A stretch of 22,067 bases of DNA from an uncultured Acetobacteraceae bacterium. Its GTDB lineage: Bacteria > Pseudomonadota > Alphaproteobacteria > Acetobacterales > Acetobacteraceae. Shown one piece after another: positions 1 to 8,252 of the stretch (the first letter of the stretch is position 1; each line of letters starts with the position of its first letter). A model generated the notes under the pieces. That model had not been told where the DNA came from, did no database searches, and saw only the letters and a program-made list of their open reading frames with translations. A program made the translations under genes and the position numbers. The stretch is taken from positions 1-22,067 of the forward strand of contig CAIMEK010000569.1 of assembly GCA_903839965.1 (NCBI GenBank), read 5' to 3'.

Positions 1-642
<642 letters not shown>

Positions 643-675
643 CGGCGCGGCCCCGGCCGCCAGGAGGGTCGGCGG

Positions 676-906
676 ATGCCGCGCGCGGCCTGCTCGGTCG
701 AGGATTTCGCGCCGCTGCCGTTGGCGGGGCTGCGGCTGTTGCCGGGGCTGAACACGCATGTGCACCTGGCGTTCGACGGCACTGCCGAGGCGCGCGCCGG
801 GTGGCTCGCGGAGCCGCTGGGGGCGTTGCGGGACGTGGCATTCGTAATGGTGGCGGGGCGGCCGGCGGTGGTCGATGGCGCCCGCGTGGGAGGGCTGGCG
901 GCATGA
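676..906 (+). pseudogene. Collapsed amidohydrolase remnant (N- and C-terminal ends joined)
   Basis: This is a 76-residue open frame. Residues about 17-35 (LAGLRLLPGLNTHVHLAFDG) look like the start of the metal-dependent amidohydrolase barrel, with a PGL-N-THVHL motif whose two histidines normally bind metal. Residues about 49-72 (LGALRDVAFVMVAGRPAVVD) look like the C-terminal strand region of the same superfamily, where VxxVMVxGRxVVxDG is typical. A normal amidohydrolase has 350-420 residues, so some 300 residues between the two ends appear to be missing. The frame stays open across the junction. Its TGA (904-906) overlaps the ATG of the next gene (ATGA), so it could still be translated and couple translation to that gene. 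A genuine small protein is the alternative. The superfamily reading is by motif only. Confidence 0.5.
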
Positions 907-2117
907 CGGCATGGTTGGACTGCACGGGCTGCGGGCGGCGCATCGCATGTGGGCCGAGTTTCGCCTGCCCGAGTTGCGGCGGCGAGCTTTCGCTCGGCTA
1001 CGATCTGCAGGCGTGCCGGCCCGCCTTCGCGCGCGCCTGGACCGGGCCCGGCGGAATATGGGCGCGCTTCGGTGCGGTGCTGCCGCCGTGCCCGGCGGAG
1101 GCGGTGGTGACGCTGGGCGAGGGCGGCACGCCGCTGGTGCGCAGCGAGCGCCTGGCCGCCCGGCTCGGGCTGCGGCGGCTGTGGTTCAAGCTGGAAGGCT
1201 GCAACCCGACCGGCTCGTTCAAGGACCGCCAGATGGCGGTGGCGATGAGCATGGGGCGGGCCTGGGGCCGCCGGCGCTACGCCACCGTGTCGTCGGGCAA
1301 TGTGGGCGTGGCATTGTCGGCCTATTGCGCGCGCGCCGGGTTCGAGGCGCATGTGTGGGCGGCGGAGGATACCGCGGCGGCCAAGCTGCGCCAGATCACG
1401 GTATACGGGGCGCAGCTCTATCTGGCGCCGGCACCGACCGCGGCGACGATGGACGCCTATTTCGCGCTCTACACGGGTCTGCAGGCCTTCGCCGCGCAGC
1501 GCGGGCTGGTGCCGATGATCTCGGCGCGGCCGGTGAACCCGTACATGGTGGAAGGCTCGAAGACGATTGCCTTCGAAGTGGCCGCCGAACTCGGCGGCGT
1601 GCCCGACGAGGTGTTCTGCTGCGTCGGCGGCGGTGGCTGCCTGGGCGGCGTGCACAAGGGCTTCGTCGAACTGGTCGGGTTGGGGCAGGCCGCCACGGTG
1701 CCGCGCATCCATGGCGGGCAGCGCGCCGACCATGGGCATGCGCCGATCGACAAGGTGCAGCAGTCGCCGTGGCGCGACGGCGGCTACTACCTGCCGCTGG
1801 ACGGCGCCTGGGCATGGCAGAGCATCCGCGCCAGCAACGGGCGGCTGTATCTGGTCAGCGTGCAGGACATCACCCGCGCGCAGGCGTTGCTGGCGACCGA
1901 GGAGGGCATTTTCGCCGAGCCGCAGGGCGCCTACGCGGTGGCGGCGTTGCTGCGGGCTGTCGAGGCCGGTGCGGTGGCGGCGGATGCCGGGGTGGTGTGC
2001 GTGGTGACCGGCGCGGGACTGAAGGACATGCAGGCGGTGGAGCGCTTCGCCGATGTCGGCATCGCGCCGCGTCCGCCGATCCGGGTGCAGGGACTTGGCG
2101 ATGCCCCGTTGCCGTAA
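903..2117 (+). CDS. Threonine synthase-like PLP-dependent enzyme with N-terminal zinc ribbon
   Basis: The protein has 404 residues and belongs to the tryptophan-synthase-beta (fold type II) PLP family. It opens with a rubredoxin-like zinc knuckle (C7, C10, C22, C25). The Schiff-base lysine is K107 in NPTGSFKDRQ, and SSGNVGVAL (about 130-138) is the loop that holds the cofactor and substrate. A glycine-rich phosphate-binding loop (VGGGGCLGG) lies at about 241-249, and the VVTGAGLKD motif near 367-375 is typical of threonine synthases. The usual reaction is O-phosphohomoserine to threonine plus phosphate. The zinc-ribbon subgroup also includes enzymes of unproven substrate, and the nearby amidohydrolase and ABC-permease remnants suggest a catabolic cluster, so the family is firm and the substrate is not. 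The ATG at 903 was chosen because it begins at the zinc ribbon and overlaps the upstream stop as ATGA. Confidence 0.85.
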   Translation: MTAWLDCTGCGRRIACGPSFACPSCGGELSLGYDLQACRPAFARAWTGPGGIWARFGAVLPPCPAEAVVTLGEGGTPLVRSERLAARLGLRRLWFKLEGCNPTGSFKDRQMAVAMSMGRAWGRRRYATVSSGNVGVALSAYCARAGFEAHVWAAEDTAAAKLRQITVYGAQLYLAPAPTAATMDAYFALYTGLQAFAAQRGLVPMISARPVNPYMVEGSKTIAFEVAAELGGVPDEVFCCVGGGGCLGGVHKGFVELVGLGQAATVPRIHGGQRADHGHAPIDKVQQSPWRDGGYYLPLDGAWAWQSIRASNGRLYLVSVQDITRAQALLATEEGIFAEPQGAYAVAALLRAVEAGAVAADAGVVCVVTGAGLKDMQAVERFADVGIAPRPPIRVQGLGDAPLP

Positions 2118-2120
2118 GGG

Positions 2121-2225
2121 CGGCAGGCCGGGCTGGCCCTGCTGGTGACGGTGGCGGTGCCGCTGGTCAACATCGTGGTGGACATTGCCTGCGCGGCGCT
2201 CAACCCGAGCCTGCCGCGCGGGTAG
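2121..2225 (+). pseudogene. C-terminal remnant of a peptide-type ABC transporter permease
   Basis: Directly after the threonine synthase-like stop, one frame reads 34 residues to a TAG at 2223-2225: a hydrophobic helix (ALLVTVAVPLVNIVVDIA) followed by a short polar end (CAALNPSLPRG). This pattern, a last transmembrane helix with V-N-x-x-V-D and then a short L-N-P-R/S-L tail, is what DppB/DppC-type inner-membrane permeases look like at their C-terminus. There is no start codon and no ribosome site, so it is read as the tail of a gene whose body has been deleted. It could also be chance coding in GC-rich DNA, but the agreement with the family tail is close over about 25 residues. Confidence 0.55.
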
Positions 2226-2309
2226 TGGGCCGGCCTGCCCCTTGCGGCATCGGCCGGCCGGGCGCCAATCTGGCGGACCCGTATTTCCCTCCAACCCTGG
2301 GCAGCCCGC

Positions 2310-3347
2310 ATGACCGACATCGCTCCCGTTCGCTTCGGCGTTCTTGGCGCCGCCAGTATCGCGCGCCTGTTCACCCGCGGCGTGGCCGGCTCGGCGGTCG
2401 CCACGGTGGCCGCGGTGGCCAGCCGGGGCGCCGACAAGGCGAACGCCTTCGCCGCCGAGCTTGGCATTCCCCGCGCCTATGGCTCCTACGAGGCGCTGCT
2501 CGCCGCCCCCGACATCGATGCCCTCTACATTCCGCTGCCCAACGACATGCACGCGGCCTGGGCGATCCGCGCGGTCGAGGCCGGCAAGCACGTGCTGTGC
2601 GAAAAGCCGCTGGCGATGACGGGCCAAGAGGCACGGGCGATGTTTGCCGCCGCGCGGAAGGCCGGCGTGCACCTGGTCGAGGCCTATCCCTACATGTCGC
2701 AGCCGCAGACCTTGCGCCTGCGCGAACTGCTGGCCGGCGGCACGCTGGGCCGGGTGCGCAGCGTGGCGGCGGGGTTCAGCTACAACATCTGCACGCCGGA
2801 GGGCGCGCCGCGGATCGAGCCGACGAATGTCCGCCTGGTGGTGGAGCGCGGTGGCGGCGCGCTGCGGGATGCCGGCACCTACGCGATGAGCATGCTGCGC
2901 CTCGCGGTGGGGGAACGGCCCAAGCGGGTGATGGCCTGGGCGCAATACGCCGAGACCGGCGTGGACCACATCACCGCGGCGACGGTGCTGTTCCCCGGCG
3001 GGGCGGTCGGGCAGCTGTTCACCAGCATCTCCAGCGCGTCGCAACGCTATGCGGTGATCGTGGGCGAAACCGGTGTGGTGGAAACCGATTTCGGCAACCA
3101 CTGGCCGTCGCAGGGATCGCTGTCGCTGCGGGTCAAGCTCGGGATGCGCGGCGAGTCGACGCTCCGCATCGAGGAGACGCCGGGCGGGGATGGGTTCCGC
3201 GCCGAGGCGGACTCGTTCGCGCGCATGGTGCGGCTGGGCGCCGGGGAGTGGAACGGCGCCAGCGAGGCCGAGTCGATCGACACGGTGCTGGCGCTGGAGG
3301 CGATCGCGGCGAGCGCGCGCAGCGGCGCCTGGGTGGAGGTCGGGTAG
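2310..3347 (+). CDS. Gfo/Idh/MocA family NAD(P)-dependent oxidoreductase
   Basis: A 345-residue protein of the Gfo/Idh/MocA family, which oxidises or reduces sugars, inositols and related polyols or aldehydes in the cytoplasm. The N-terminal Rossmann domain (about 1-125) starts with RFGVLGAASIARLF, carries the PLPNDMHAAWAIRAVEAGKH segment at about 76-94 and the invariant EKP at 98-100 that lines the active site. The C-terminal alpha/beta domain follows with GGALRDAGTYAMSML, the D-x-G-x-Y motif that positions the catalytic lysine region. The closest general resemblance is to D-xylose/glucose 1-dehydrogenase (NADP) type members, but the substrate cannot be told. It has its own leader (85 bases from the permease remnant) and no strong Shine-Dalgarno, although the ATG sits at the correct start of the Rossmann fold. 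Confidence 0.88.
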   Translation: MTDIAPVRFGVLGAASIARLFTRGVAGSAVATVAAVASRGADKANAFAAELGIPRAYGSYEALLAAPDIDALYIPLPNDMHAAWAIRAVEAGKHVLCEKPLAMTGQEARAMFAAARKAGVHLVEAYPYMSQPQTLRLRELLAGGTLGRVRSVAAGFSYNICTPEGAPRIEPTNVRLVVERGGGALRDAGTYAMSMLRLAVGERPKRVMAWAQYAETGVDHITAATVLFPGGAVGQLFTSISSASQRYAVIVGETGVVETDFGNHWPSQGSLSLRVKLGMRGESTLRIEETPGGDGFRAEADSFARMVRLGAGEWNGASEAESIDTVLALEAIAASARSGAWVEVG

Positions 3348-3564
3348 GCTCCGGGGTCGCGGCGCCGGAAGGTCACCCATGACGGCCCGGGCTGGCGCGA
3401 CGCGGGCGGATGGTGCAGAACCGCCCGGCCGCGCGAGGGGGCAACCACCTGGTGACGGCGGCCCGCGCCATGGGTGCACTGCGACCGGATGAACTGCGAG
3501 GCAATGGCGCCCGCACCGGTGAAGCGCGCGGCTTGTCCAAGCATCGGCAGCCCGGGGGGCTAGG
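3348..3564. other. Intergenic region without recognised gene
   Basis: A 217-base gap between the oxidoreductase and the lipoprotein. Open frames in it on both strands have no family signature, and I see no clear promoter. A G-run just before 3565 is the only evident signal and probably acts as the ribosome site of the lipoprotein. Confidence 0.4.
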
Positions 3565-4419
3565 ATGGCCGGAAGGTCGATTTTTCTGTGCGTCGGAACG
3601 GCGCTGCTGGCGGTTGTGGCGGTTGCCGGCTGCTCGCCCGACCTGTCGCCGAACACCTACAACGCCGCGGCCGTGCAACAGGCCAACAAGACCGACCAGG
3701 GCGTGGTGGTCGGGGTGCGCCAGGTGGACGTGCGGGTGGCCGGCGCCACCGGCGCCGTGGTCGGCGGCGCGGCCGGCGGCATTGCCGGCTCGCAGGTCGG
3801 CACGGGAGCCACTTCGGCATTCGGCGCGCTGGGCGGATCGGTGATCGGCGGCCTGCTCGGCATGGGAGTCGAGCGGGCGAGCGGCGACACCACGGCCTAC
3901 GAGTACGTGGTCCGCAAGACCAACAAGGAACTGGTTTCGGTTACCCAGAAGGGCGATCCGCCGATGGCGATCGGCCAGCGCGTGCTGGTGATCGCCGGGG
4001 CCCAGGCGCGCATCGTGCCGGACTACACGGTGGCGCTGCCGCCGGAGACGCCGGAGGCGGCCAAGGAATCGTTGCGCCAGGCCGTGCAGGAAGGCGCTCC
4101 CGTGTCGCCGGCGGGCGGCGCCGCGGCGGAAGCGGGGGCCGCGCCGGCGGCGCCCACCACGCCGGCGGGAACGGTCATTCCGGTCCAGGCCACACCCATT
4201 CCCGCGCTTCCCGCCGCGACGGAGGCGTCCCCGACGGCTGCGCCGCCGGTCGTTCCGGCTCCGGCCGTGTCAACGACGGTGGCCCCGGCTCCCGTGAAGG
4301 CTGGCGACACGATTCCGGCCGTTGCGATGCCGCCGGAAGCGACCACGAAGGGCCCGATCAGCCTGGTGCCGACGTCGCTGGTCCCGGCGGACAAGCCGGC
4401 GACGCCCAACCAGCCCTAG
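3565..4419 (+). CDS. SlyB/Pcp-like glycine-zipper outer-membrane lipoprotein with long Pro/Ala tail
   Basis: A 284-residue secreted lipoprotein. Residues 1-22 form a signal peptide ending in VAGC, with C23 as the acylated cysteine. Residues 60-102 are a glycine-zipper membrane hairpin (repeats of GAVVGGAAGGIAG and GALGGSVIGGLLG), as in SlyB/Pcp/17-kDa antigen proteins, which stabilise the outer membrane. A small beta domain follows at about 110-157 (AYEYVVRKTNKELVSV ... GQRVLVIAGAQARIVPDY). SlyB proteins usually stop near residue 155. Here about 125 extra residues of low-complexity Pro/Ala/Thr/Val sequence continue to the end, which could span the periplasm or touch peptidoglycan. The G-rich stretch just before the ATG can serve as ribosome site. 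Its stop codon is part of a hairpin shared with the repeat region downstream. The gene is convergent with ruvX. Confidence 0.85.
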   Translation: MAGRSIFLCVGTALLAVVAVAGCSPDLSPNTYNAAAVQQANKTDQGVVVGVRQVDVRVAGATGAVVGGAAGGIAGSQVGTGATSAFGALGGSVIGGLLGMGVERASGDTTAYEYVVRKTNKELVSVTQKGDPPMAIGQRVLVIAGAQARIVPDYTVALPPETPEAAKESLRQAVQEGAPVSPAGGAAAEAGAAPAAPTTPAGTVIPVQATPIPALPAATEASPTAAPPVVPAPAVSTTVAPAPVKAGDTIPAVAMPPEATTKGPISLVPTSLVPADKPATPNQP

Positions 4420-4475
4420 AGCAATGCCAGCTTGAGCGGAATCGCTCTACGATCCGCGAGCTGGCGGAATTGCTC
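4417..4475. repeat. REP-like imperfect palindrome region
   Basis: Two nested pairings are visible. TAGAGC (4417-4422) pairs with GCTCTA (4444-4449), extended by near-matching bases. In competition, GAGCAATGCCAGCT (4419-4432) pairs with 4459-4475 (AGCTGGC, a GGA bulge, then ATTGCTC). The stop codon of the lipoprotein lies in the first arm. The layout resembles intergenic palindromic repeats common in alphaproteobacteria, but only one copy is in the window, so repeat status is inferred. Confidence 0.5.
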
Positions 4476-4487
4476 GCTCAAATATGG

Positions 4488-4522
4488 CTAGACCGATTTC
4501 AGTCTGGCTGAAATCGGTCTAG
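4488..4522. terminator. Bidirectional hairpin between convergent genes
   Basis: A perfect 15-base inverted repeat: CTAGACCGATTTCAG (4488-4502), loop TCTGG, CTGAAATCGGTCTAG (4508-4522). It sits between the convergent lipoprotein gene and ruvX and contains the ruvX stop codon (4519-4521). There is no T-run on either side, so it may act as a 3'-end stabiliser or a non-classical terminator. Confidence 0.65.
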
Positions 4523-4992
4523 GCCGGCCGGCTGGCGTCCAGCGCGGCCTGCAGCAGGTAGGCGGCGGCCATCCGGTCGACCACTTCGGCCCGACGTCGG
4601 CGGGTCATGTCGACCTCGTCGATCAGCAGCCGGTTGACCGCCGAGGACGACAGGCGCTCGTCCCATAGCGCGGCCGGCAGGCCGGTGGCCTGCGACAGCG
4701 CGTGCGTCCAGTCGCGCGCGGCCTGCGCCGCCGGACCCGCGCTTCCGTCCATCGACAGCGGCAGTCCCACCACGAGCCCGGCGGCGTTCTGCCGGCCGGC
4801 GATGGCGGAAACCTCGGCGGCGTTGGCGGCGAGCTTGCCACGGCGCAGGCTGCCATAGGGGCTGGCCAGCAGCAGCGACACGTCCGACAGCGCCACCCCG
4901 ATGGTGCGGCTGCCCGGGTCGAGCCCGAGCAGGCGTTGCCCGGGCGCCAGCCGGCCGCGCAGTTCGGTCATGTTGAACAACGGCATGGCCAT
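4519..4992 (-). CDS. ruvX: Holliday junction resolvase-like YqgF/RuvX
   Basis: A 157-residue protein of the YqgF family (RNase H fold). In bacteria it processes the 5' end of pre-16S rRNA and was first proposed as a Holliday-junction resolvase. Visible motifs, in order: GLDPGSRTIGVALSD with the first catalytic Asp, the strand VVGLPLSMDG, WDERLSSSAVNRLL with the catalytic Glu, and DRMAAAYLLQAALD with the last catalytic Asp. Length matches the family (about 140-160). The frame stays open upstream to 5151, but that extension runs through gatC on the other strand and lacks family character. The start at 4992 (MAMPLFN...) is preferred, with a second ATG at 4986 also possible. It is divergent from gatC, with only 39 bases between the two starts, so at least one promoter must lie within coding sequence. 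Confidence 0.9.
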   Translation of the reverse strand: MAMPLFNMTELRGRLAPGQRLLGLDPGSRTIGVALSDVSLLLASPYGSLRRGKLAANAAEVSAIAGRQNAAGLVVGLPLSMDGSAGPAAQAARDWTHALSQATGLPAALWDERLSSSAVNRLLIDEVDMTRRRRAEVVDRMAAAYLLQAALDASRPA

Positions 4993-5031
4993 CGTTATGG
5001 TCCGCCACCCAGCCCGACAACAGGAGAAAAA

Positions 5032-5319
5032 ATGTCGCTCGATCCCGCGACCGTCCGGCGTATCGCCAAGCTGGCGCGCATCCGGGTGGAGGAAAACCAG
5101 TTGCCCCAGTTGCAGGGCGAGCTGAACGGCATCCTGGGCTGGATCGAGCAACTCAACGAGGTGAACGTCGACGGCGTCGAGCCGCTGACCGGCGGCGCGC
5201 AGATGGCGCTGCGGCTGCGCGAGGACGTGGTGACCGACGGCGGCATCGCCGAGCAGGTGCTGGCCAACGCGCCGGATCGCGCCGGCGACTTCTATGCCGT
5301 GCCGAAGGTGGTGGAGTGA
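5032..5319 (+). CDS. gatC: Asp-tRNA(Asn)/Glu-tRNA(Gln) amidotransferase subunit C
   Basis: A 95-residue protein, the standard GatC length. GatC wraps around and stabilises the GatA-GatB interface in the heterotrimer that converts Glu-tRNA(Gln) and Asp-tRNA(Asn) to the amidated forms. The sequence shows the usual start (LDPATVRRIAKLARIRVEE), the helix with ILGWIEQLNEVNVDGVEPL, and the LREDVVTDG ... FYAVPKVVE end that inserts between the other subunits. The ribosome site AGGAG at 5022-5026 lies 5 bases before the ATG. The stop TGA overlaps the ATG of gatA by one base (TGATG), a sign of translational coupling. The presence of GatCAB suggests that the organism lacks GlnRS, AsnRS or both. Confidence 0.95.
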   Translation: MSLDPATVRRIAKLARIRVEENQLPQLQGELNGILGWIEQLNEVNVDGVEPLTGGAQMALRLREDVVTDGGIAEQVLANAPDRAGDFYAVPKVVE

Positions 5320-6791
5320 TGTTTTCCCTCACCCTGGCCGGGACGCGCGCCGCGCTGCGCGCCCGCACGTTCTCCGCGCGCGAACTGACGCAGGCCTACC
5401 TGGCGGCCATCGAGGCACTGAACCCGCGGCTGAACGCCTTCATCACCGTCACCGCGGCGCAGGCCCTGCGCCAGGCCGACGCCGCCGATGCCGCGCTGGG
5501 CAGGGGCGAGGCGGGACTCCTCACCGGCATTCCGCTGGCGATCAAGGACCTGTTCTGCACCGCCGGCGTGCGCACCACCGCCGGCAGCCGGATCCTGGCC
5601 CCGTTCGTGCCGCCCTATGAGAGCACGGTGACGCAGCATCTGCTGCGCGACGGGGCGGTGTTCCTGGGCAAGACCAACCTGGACGAGTTCGCCATGGGCT
5701 CGTCCAACATGACCTCGGCGTTCGGGCCGGTGGCCAACCCGTGGTCACGCCGGGGCAGCAACGAGACGCTGGTGCCGGGCGGCTCGTCCGGCGGTTCGGC
5801 GGCGGCGGTGGCGGCGCGGCTGGCGCTGGGAGCGACCGCCACCGATACCGGCGGCTCGATCCGCCAGCCCGCCAGCGTCTGCGGCATCGCCGGCATCAAG
5901 CCGACCTACGGGCGGTGCAGCCGCTGGGGCATCGTGGCGTTTGCCTCCTCGCTGGACCAGGCCGGGCCGGTGGCGCGCACGGTGGAGGATTGCGCCATCA
6001 TGCTGACCTCCATGGCTGGGCACGACGCCAAGGACAGCACCAGCGCCGACCGGCCGGTGCCCGACTTCGCCGCCGCCTGCGGGCGGGGGGTGAAGGGCCT
6101 GCGCATCGGCGTGCCGCGCGAATACCGCAGCGACGGCATGTCGCCGGAAATCGAGGGGCTGTGGCAGCGCGGGCTGCAATGGCTGCGCGACGCCGGGGCC
6201 GAAACCGTGGATGTCTCGCTGCCGCATACGAAATACGGGCTGGCGACCTACTACATCGTGGCGCCGGCCGAGGCTTCGTCCAACCTGGCGCGCTACGACG
6301 GCGTGCGCTTCGGCGCGCGCACGGACGGGGCGGACCTGATCGAGATGTATGAAAACACCCGCGCCGCCGGGTTCGGGGCCGAGGTGAAGCGGCGGGTGCT
6401 GATCGGCACTTATGTTCTTAGCGCCGGTTATTACGACGCCTATTACCTGCGGGCGCAGAAAGTGCGGGCGCTGATTCTGCGCGACTTCACCGAGGTGTTC
6501 CGCGAGGTGGACGCGCTGGTGACGCCGACCACGCCGACCGCAGCGTTCGCGCAGGGCGAGCGGATGGACGATCCGGTGACGATGTACCTCAACGACGTGT
6601 TCACCGTGCCGGCCAACATGTCCGGGATCCCCGGTTTGTCGGTGCCCGCCGGTCTCGACGAAGCCGGTTTGCCGCTGGGCTTGCAGGTATTGGGAAAACC
6701 GTTCGACGAGGAGACGGTGTTTGCGGTCGGGGCCGCGCTGGAGCGGGCGGCGGAATTTTCCGCCATGCCCACCGTGCGGGCGGGGGGCTGA
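5319..6791 (+). CDS. gatA: Asp-tRNA(Asn)/Glu-tRNA(Gln) amidotransferase subunit A
   Basis: A 490-residue amidase-signature protein, which hydrolyses glutamine and sends ammonia through a tunnel to GatB. The Ser-cisSer-Lys triad is visible: K76 in IPLAIKDLFC, cis-Ser S156 in PGGSSGGSAAAV, and nucleophile S180 in DTGGSIRQPAS. The region GIKPTYGRCSRWGIVAFASSLDQAGPVART is a highly conserved GatA core. The length is normal. The ATG at 5319 was preferred over the in-frame GTG at 5316 because it forms the TGATG overlap with gatC. Only three bases separate its stop from the gatB ATG, so gatC-gatA-gatB form one operon. Confidence 0.97.
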   Translation: MFSLTLAGTRAALRARTFSARELTQAYLAAIEALNPRLNAFITVTAAQALRQADAADAALGRGEAGLLTGIPLAIKDLFCTAGVRTTAGSRILAPFVPPYESTVTQHLLRDGAVFLGKTNLDEFAMGSSNMTSAFGPVANPWSRRGSNETLVPGGSSGGSAAAVAARLALGATATDTGGSIRQPASVCGIAGIKPTYGRCSRWGIVAFASSLDQAGPVARTVEDCAIMLTSMAGHDAKDSTSADRPVPDFAAACGRGVKGLRIGVPREYRSDGMSPEIEGLWQRGLQWLRDAGAETVDVSLPHTKYGLATYYIVAPAEASSNLARYDGVRFGARTDGADLIEMYENTRAAGFGAEVKRRVLIGTYVLSAGYYDAYYLRAQKVRALILRDFTEVFREVDALVTPTTPTAAFAQGERMDDPVTMYLNDVFTVPANMSGIPGLSVPAGLDEAGLPLGLQVLGKPFDEETVFAVGAALERAAEFSAMPTVRAGG

Positions 6792-6794
6792 ACC

Positions 6795-8252
6795 ATGGGT
6801 TATGTCATCGAGGGCGGCACCGGCCCGTGGGAAGTGGTGATCGGCCTGGAAGTGCATGCCCAGGTCATCAGCCGGGCGAAACTGTTCAGCGGCGCGGCGA
6901 CCGCGTTCGGCGCGGAGCCGAATTCGCAGGTGAGCTTCGTCGATGCGGCGTTTCCCGGCATGCTGCCGGTGGTCAACCGCGAGTGCATCGCCCAGGCCGT
7001 GCGCACCGGGCTCGGGCTGCGCGCGCAGATCAACCTGGTCAGCCGCTTCGACCGCAAGAACTACTTCTATGCCGACCTGCCGGCGGGCTACCAGATCAGC
7101 CAGTACGCGCACCCGATCGTGGGCGCGGGGGTCATCGAGATCGAGCTGGCCGACGGCTCCACGCGCAGCATCGGGGTGACGCGCCTGCACGTGGAGCAGG
7201 ATGCCGGCAAGAGCCTGCACGACCAGCACCCGACCAAGAGCTACATCGACCTCAACCGCTCCGGCGTGGCGCTGATGGAAATCGTCAGCGAGCCCGACCT
7301 GCGCAGCCCCGAGGAAGCCGGCGCCTATGTGAGAAAACTGCGCAGCATCCTGCGCTACCTCGGCACCTGCGACGGCAACATGGAGGAAGGCTCGCTGCGC
7401 GCGGACGTGAACGTGTCGGTGCGCAAGGCCGGCGAGCCGTACCGGACGCGCTGCGAGGTGAAGAACGTCAACTCGGTGCGCTTCGTCATGCAGGCCATCG
7501 AGGCCGAGGCGACGCGGCAGGTGGCGGTGTGGGAGGCGGGGGAGACCGTCGTGCAGGAGACGCGCCTGTTCGATCCGGTGCGCGGGCAGACGCGCAGCAT
7601 GCGCTCGAAGGAGGACGCGCACGACTACCGCTATTTCCCCGATCCGGATCTGCTGCCGCTGGTGCTGGAGGCCGCGTGGGTGGAAGACCTGCGCGCAGCG
7701 CTGCCGGAGTTGCCGGACGCCAGGCGGACGCGGTTCATCGCCGCGTATGGGCTGTCGGCCTACGATGCGGGCGTGTTGGTGGCCGAGCGGGCAACTGCCG
7801 AATATTTCGAGGCGGTGGCGCGCGGGCGCGACGCCAAGCAGGCCGCCAACTGGGTGACCGGCGACCTGTTCGCGACCCTGCACCGCATGGGTCGCGGCAT
7901 CGAGGACTCTCCCGTCAGTGCCGCGGCGCTGGGACGCATGCTCGACCTGGTGGCGGATGGTACCATCAACGGGCGCATCGCGAAGGATGTGTTCGATGCC
8001 ATGGTGGAAAGCGGCGAGGGGCCGGACGCCATCGTGGAGCAGCGTGGGTTGCGGCAGGTGACGGATAGCGGCGCGATCGACGCGGCTGTGGCGAAGGTGC
8101 TGGCGGCCAACCCGGACAAGGTGGCGGAGTACCGGGGCGGCAAGGAGAAGATCTACGGGTTCCTGGTCGGGCAGGTGATGCGCGAGATGAAGGGCAAGGG
8201 GAACCCGGCGCTGGTGAACGCGGCGCTGAAACAGCGGCTTGAAAAGCGTTAG
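6795..8252 (+). CDS. gatB: Asp-tRNA(Asn)/Glu-tRNA(Gln) amidotransferase subunit B
   Basis: A 485-residue protein that binds the mischarged tRNA, phosphorylates the side-chain carboxylate with ATP and amidates it with the ammonia from GatA. Visible family blocks: VVIGLEVHAQVISRAKLFS near the N-terminus, FDRKNYFYADLPAGYQISQY and HVEQDAGKS in the kinase-like cradle domain, YIDLNRSGVALMEIVSEPD, and MRSKEDAHDYRYFPDPDL near residue 270. The helical and YqeY-like tail follows, with ANWVTGDLFATL and a C-terminal end GFLVGQVMREMKGKGNPALVN, which contacts the tRNA elbow. It is intact and of normal length. The next sequence is a foreign-looking fragment that begins within a few bases of the TAG stop, so this marks the end of the conserved block. 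Confidence 0.97.
   Translation: MGYVIEGGTGPWEVVIGLEVHAQVISRAKLFSGAATAFGAEPNSQVSFVDAAFPGMLPVVNRECIAQAVRTGLGLRAQINLVSRFDRKNYFYADLPAGYQISQYAHPIVGAGVIEIELADGSTRSIGVTRLHVEQDAGKSLHDQHPTKSYIDLNRSGVALMEIVSEPDLRSPEEAGAYVRKLRSILRYLGTCDGNMEEGSLRADVNVSVRKAGEPYRTRCEVKNVNSVRFVMQAIEAEATRQVAVWEAGETVVQETRLFDPVRGQTRSMRSKEDAHDYRYFPDPDLLPLVLEAAWVEDLRAALPELPDARRTRFIAAYGLSAYDAGVLVAERATAEYFEAVARGRDAKQAANWVTGDLFATLHRMGRGIEDSPVSAAALGRMLDLVADGTINGRIAKDVFDAMVESGEGPDAIVEQRGLRQVTDSGAIDAAVAKVLAANPDKVAEYRGGKEKIYGFLVGQVMREMKGKGNPALVNAALKQRLEKR

Noticed and set aside
5745..7883. A 712-residue open frame on the minus strand across gatA and gatB
   Set aside because: Antisense shadow of two certain genes. It is rich in His, Arg and Gln with no motif.
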